64,000 nucleotides of DNA from DASZGL01 sp035938875 (lineage in GTDB: Bacteria > Chloroflexota > Dormibacteria > Aeolococcales > Aeolococcaceae), in NCBI GenBank assembly GCA_035938875.1, contig DASZGL010000023.1:1-64000 (forward strand), given 5' to 3'. The position numbers and the translations under genes are program-made. The notes beneath the pieces were generated by a model that saw only the letters and a list, made by a program, of their open reading frames with translations, had not been told where the DNA came from and did not search any database. Shown one piece after another: positions 62,915 to 64,000 of this stretch (position 1 is the first letter of the stretch; the number at the start of each line of letters is the position of its first letter).

Positions 62915-64000
62915 ATGGAGGTATTGCAGGTCACCGGCGGGTCCCGCCTGGTGGGCACCGTCGGCATCTCGGGGAGCAAGAATGCCACCCTGCCGGCGAT
63001 GGCGGCGTCGCTGCTCACCGATCAGCCCGTCGATCTGATCAACGTCCCCGCCATCGAGGACATCGACACCATGGCGAGCATCCTGCGCCACCTCGGTGTC
63101 GAGGCTCGCCAGCTGGCGCCATCGGCGTGGCGGCTCGAGGCGGATCGTGTGCAGTCGCGGCCTGTCGGCCCCGATCTCACCCACAGGTTGCGCGGTTCGC
63201 TGTTGCTGCTCGGCGCCCTGGTTGCCCGGACTGGATCCGCGGTGATCGCGCGTCCCGGCGGTGACGACATCGGCATGCGCCGTGTCGAGCAACACCTCGA
63301 GGGGCTGCGTGCCATGGGCGCCGATGTCCGCGAGGAGAACGACTCTTATATCGCCAGTGCCGAGCGGCTGCGCGGCGCGCACATCGACCTCGACATGCCC
63401 ACGGTGACGGGAACCGAGAACCTGATGATGGCGGCAGCCCTCGCCGACGGCATCACCGTGATCAGCAACGCGGCGCGAGAACCGCATGTGGTGGACCTGG
63501 CACGCTGCCTGCTCGGCATGGGTGCTCGGATCACCGGTGCGGGCACCGAGCTGATCGTCATCGAGGGCCAGGGTGGCCTGCTCCACGGCACTCGGCACAG
63601 CGTCACCACCGACTACATCGAGGCGGGCACCTACATGGTTGCGGCGGCTGCCACCGGTGGTGACGTCATCGCCGATCACATGCGTCCCAGCGACGTGCGC
63701 TGGCTGATCAACAAGCTGCGCGCTGCCGGCTGCGACGTGACCGTGGGCGCGAGCCACGTCCGTGTCCGCGGCAGCGAGGTGCTGCGTGCCATCGACGCCA
63801 CGACCTGGCCGCATCCCGGTTTCGCGACCGACCTGCAGTCTCAGTTCGTCGCCCTGATGACCGGGGCTCACGGTGTCAGCGTGGTCAGCGAGGCGGTGTT
63901 CGAGAACCGCTTCCGTCACGTCGAGGAGCTGCGCAAGCTCGGCGCCAAGATCAATGTCGAGGGACGCAGCGCGGTGATCACCGGTCCGGCACGCCTGCGC
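62915..64000 (+). CDS. murA: UDP-N-acetylglucosamine 1-carboxyvinyltransferase (MurA), 3' end outside window
   Basis: The first 362 residues are present. MurA transfers enolpyruvate to UDP-GlcNAc, the first committed step of peptidoglycan synthesis. The substrate-binding SGSKNATLPA (19-28) and the later TDLQSQFVALMT are intact. The active-site loop reads PGGDDIG: Asp117 replaces the Cys115 of E. coli. Cys-to-Asp MurA proteins, as in mycobacteria and chlamydiae, stay active but are not alkylated by fosfomycin. The gene follows atpC by 60 nt. Confidence 0.95.
   Translation, partial: MEVLQVTGGSRLVGTVGISGSKNATLPAMAASLLTDQPVDLINVPAIEDIDTMASILRHLGVEARQLAPSAWRLEADRVQSRPVGPDLTHRLRGSLLLLGALVARTGSAVIARPGGDDIGMRRVEQHLEGLRAMGADVREENDSYIASAERLRGAHIDLDMPTVTGTENLMMAAALADGITVISNAAREPHVVDLARCLLGMGARITGAGTELIVIEGQGGLLHGTRHSVTTDYIEAGTYMVAAAATGGDVIADHMRPSDVRWLINKLRAAGCDVTVGASHVRVRGSEVLRAIDATTWPHPGFATDLQSQFVALMTGAHGVSVVSEAVFENRFRHVEELRKLGAKINVEGRSAVITGPARLR

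Overview
The window is gap-free, GC-rich bacterial chromosome, about 64 kb and densely coded on both strands. No rRNA, insertion sequence, integrase, phage gene or CRISPR array is visible. Frequent TTG and GTG starts, Actinobacteria-like -10 boxes (TAnnnT), several apparently leaderless genes, a clpS-DUF2017 pair, a UPF0182 membrane protein and a compact atp operon point to a GC-rich member of the Terrabacteria. A Chloroflexota or Candidatus Dormibacterota lineage is my best guess. It is inferred from gene content only, with no phylogeny.

Layout. 0-3.7 kb (minus): RNase Y followed by an aldo/keto reductase, a DUF2236/MpaB-like oxygenase and the first codons of an amidohydrolase. 3.8-5.2 kb: a LysR regulator divergent from an unknown 139-aa protein, then 630 bp without a gene. 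5.8-6.6 kb (minus): a priming sugar transferase. 6.8-12.4 kb (plus): translation and repair genes rpsU, ybeY, pth, mfd and mazG. 12.6-16 kb: a DivIC-like division protein, two CAT-anticodon tRNAs, tilS and ftsH. 16.2-21.8 kb: a cofactor operon with a DUF2520 dehydrogenase-like gene, panB, panC, panD, nadB and nadC. 21.8-28.3 kb: an accessory catabolic island with a fused CoA transferase, a 43-aa basic protein, an NTF2-like protein, a P450, an amidohydrolase and two SDRs. 28.4-29.5 kb (minus): a zinc-ribbon protein, clpS and DUF2017. 29.8-37.4 kb: rpsA, clpC, an acetyltransferase and uvrA. 37.5-41.3 kb: two small unknown proteins and a UPF0182 protein. 41.3-49.4 kb: an intact MBL hydrolase, a degenerate HtrA-like protein, a degenerate MBL-fold protein, pyrG, a divergent GlpX, an M20 amidohydrolase and a radical SAM protein. 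49.5-55.6 kb: rpmE, DUF1385, prfA, prmC, a Sua5/TsaC-like gene, glyA and a WecA-like transferase. 55.7-62.9 kb: atpZ, atpI and atpBEFHAGDC. From 62.9 kb: murA, cut by the window edge.

Most of this is housekeeping: translation quality control, pantothenate and NAD synthesis, ATP synthesis, and cell envelope precursors (WecA-like, MurA, sugar transferase). The less ordinary parts are the catabolic island, where several genes share a GGTTGGAGG sequence just before the start codon; three proteins near pyrG that have lost the catalytic or metal-binding residues of their families; an RNase Y without a recognisable KH GxxG loop; and a set of genes whose -10 box lies 6-7 nt before the start codon.
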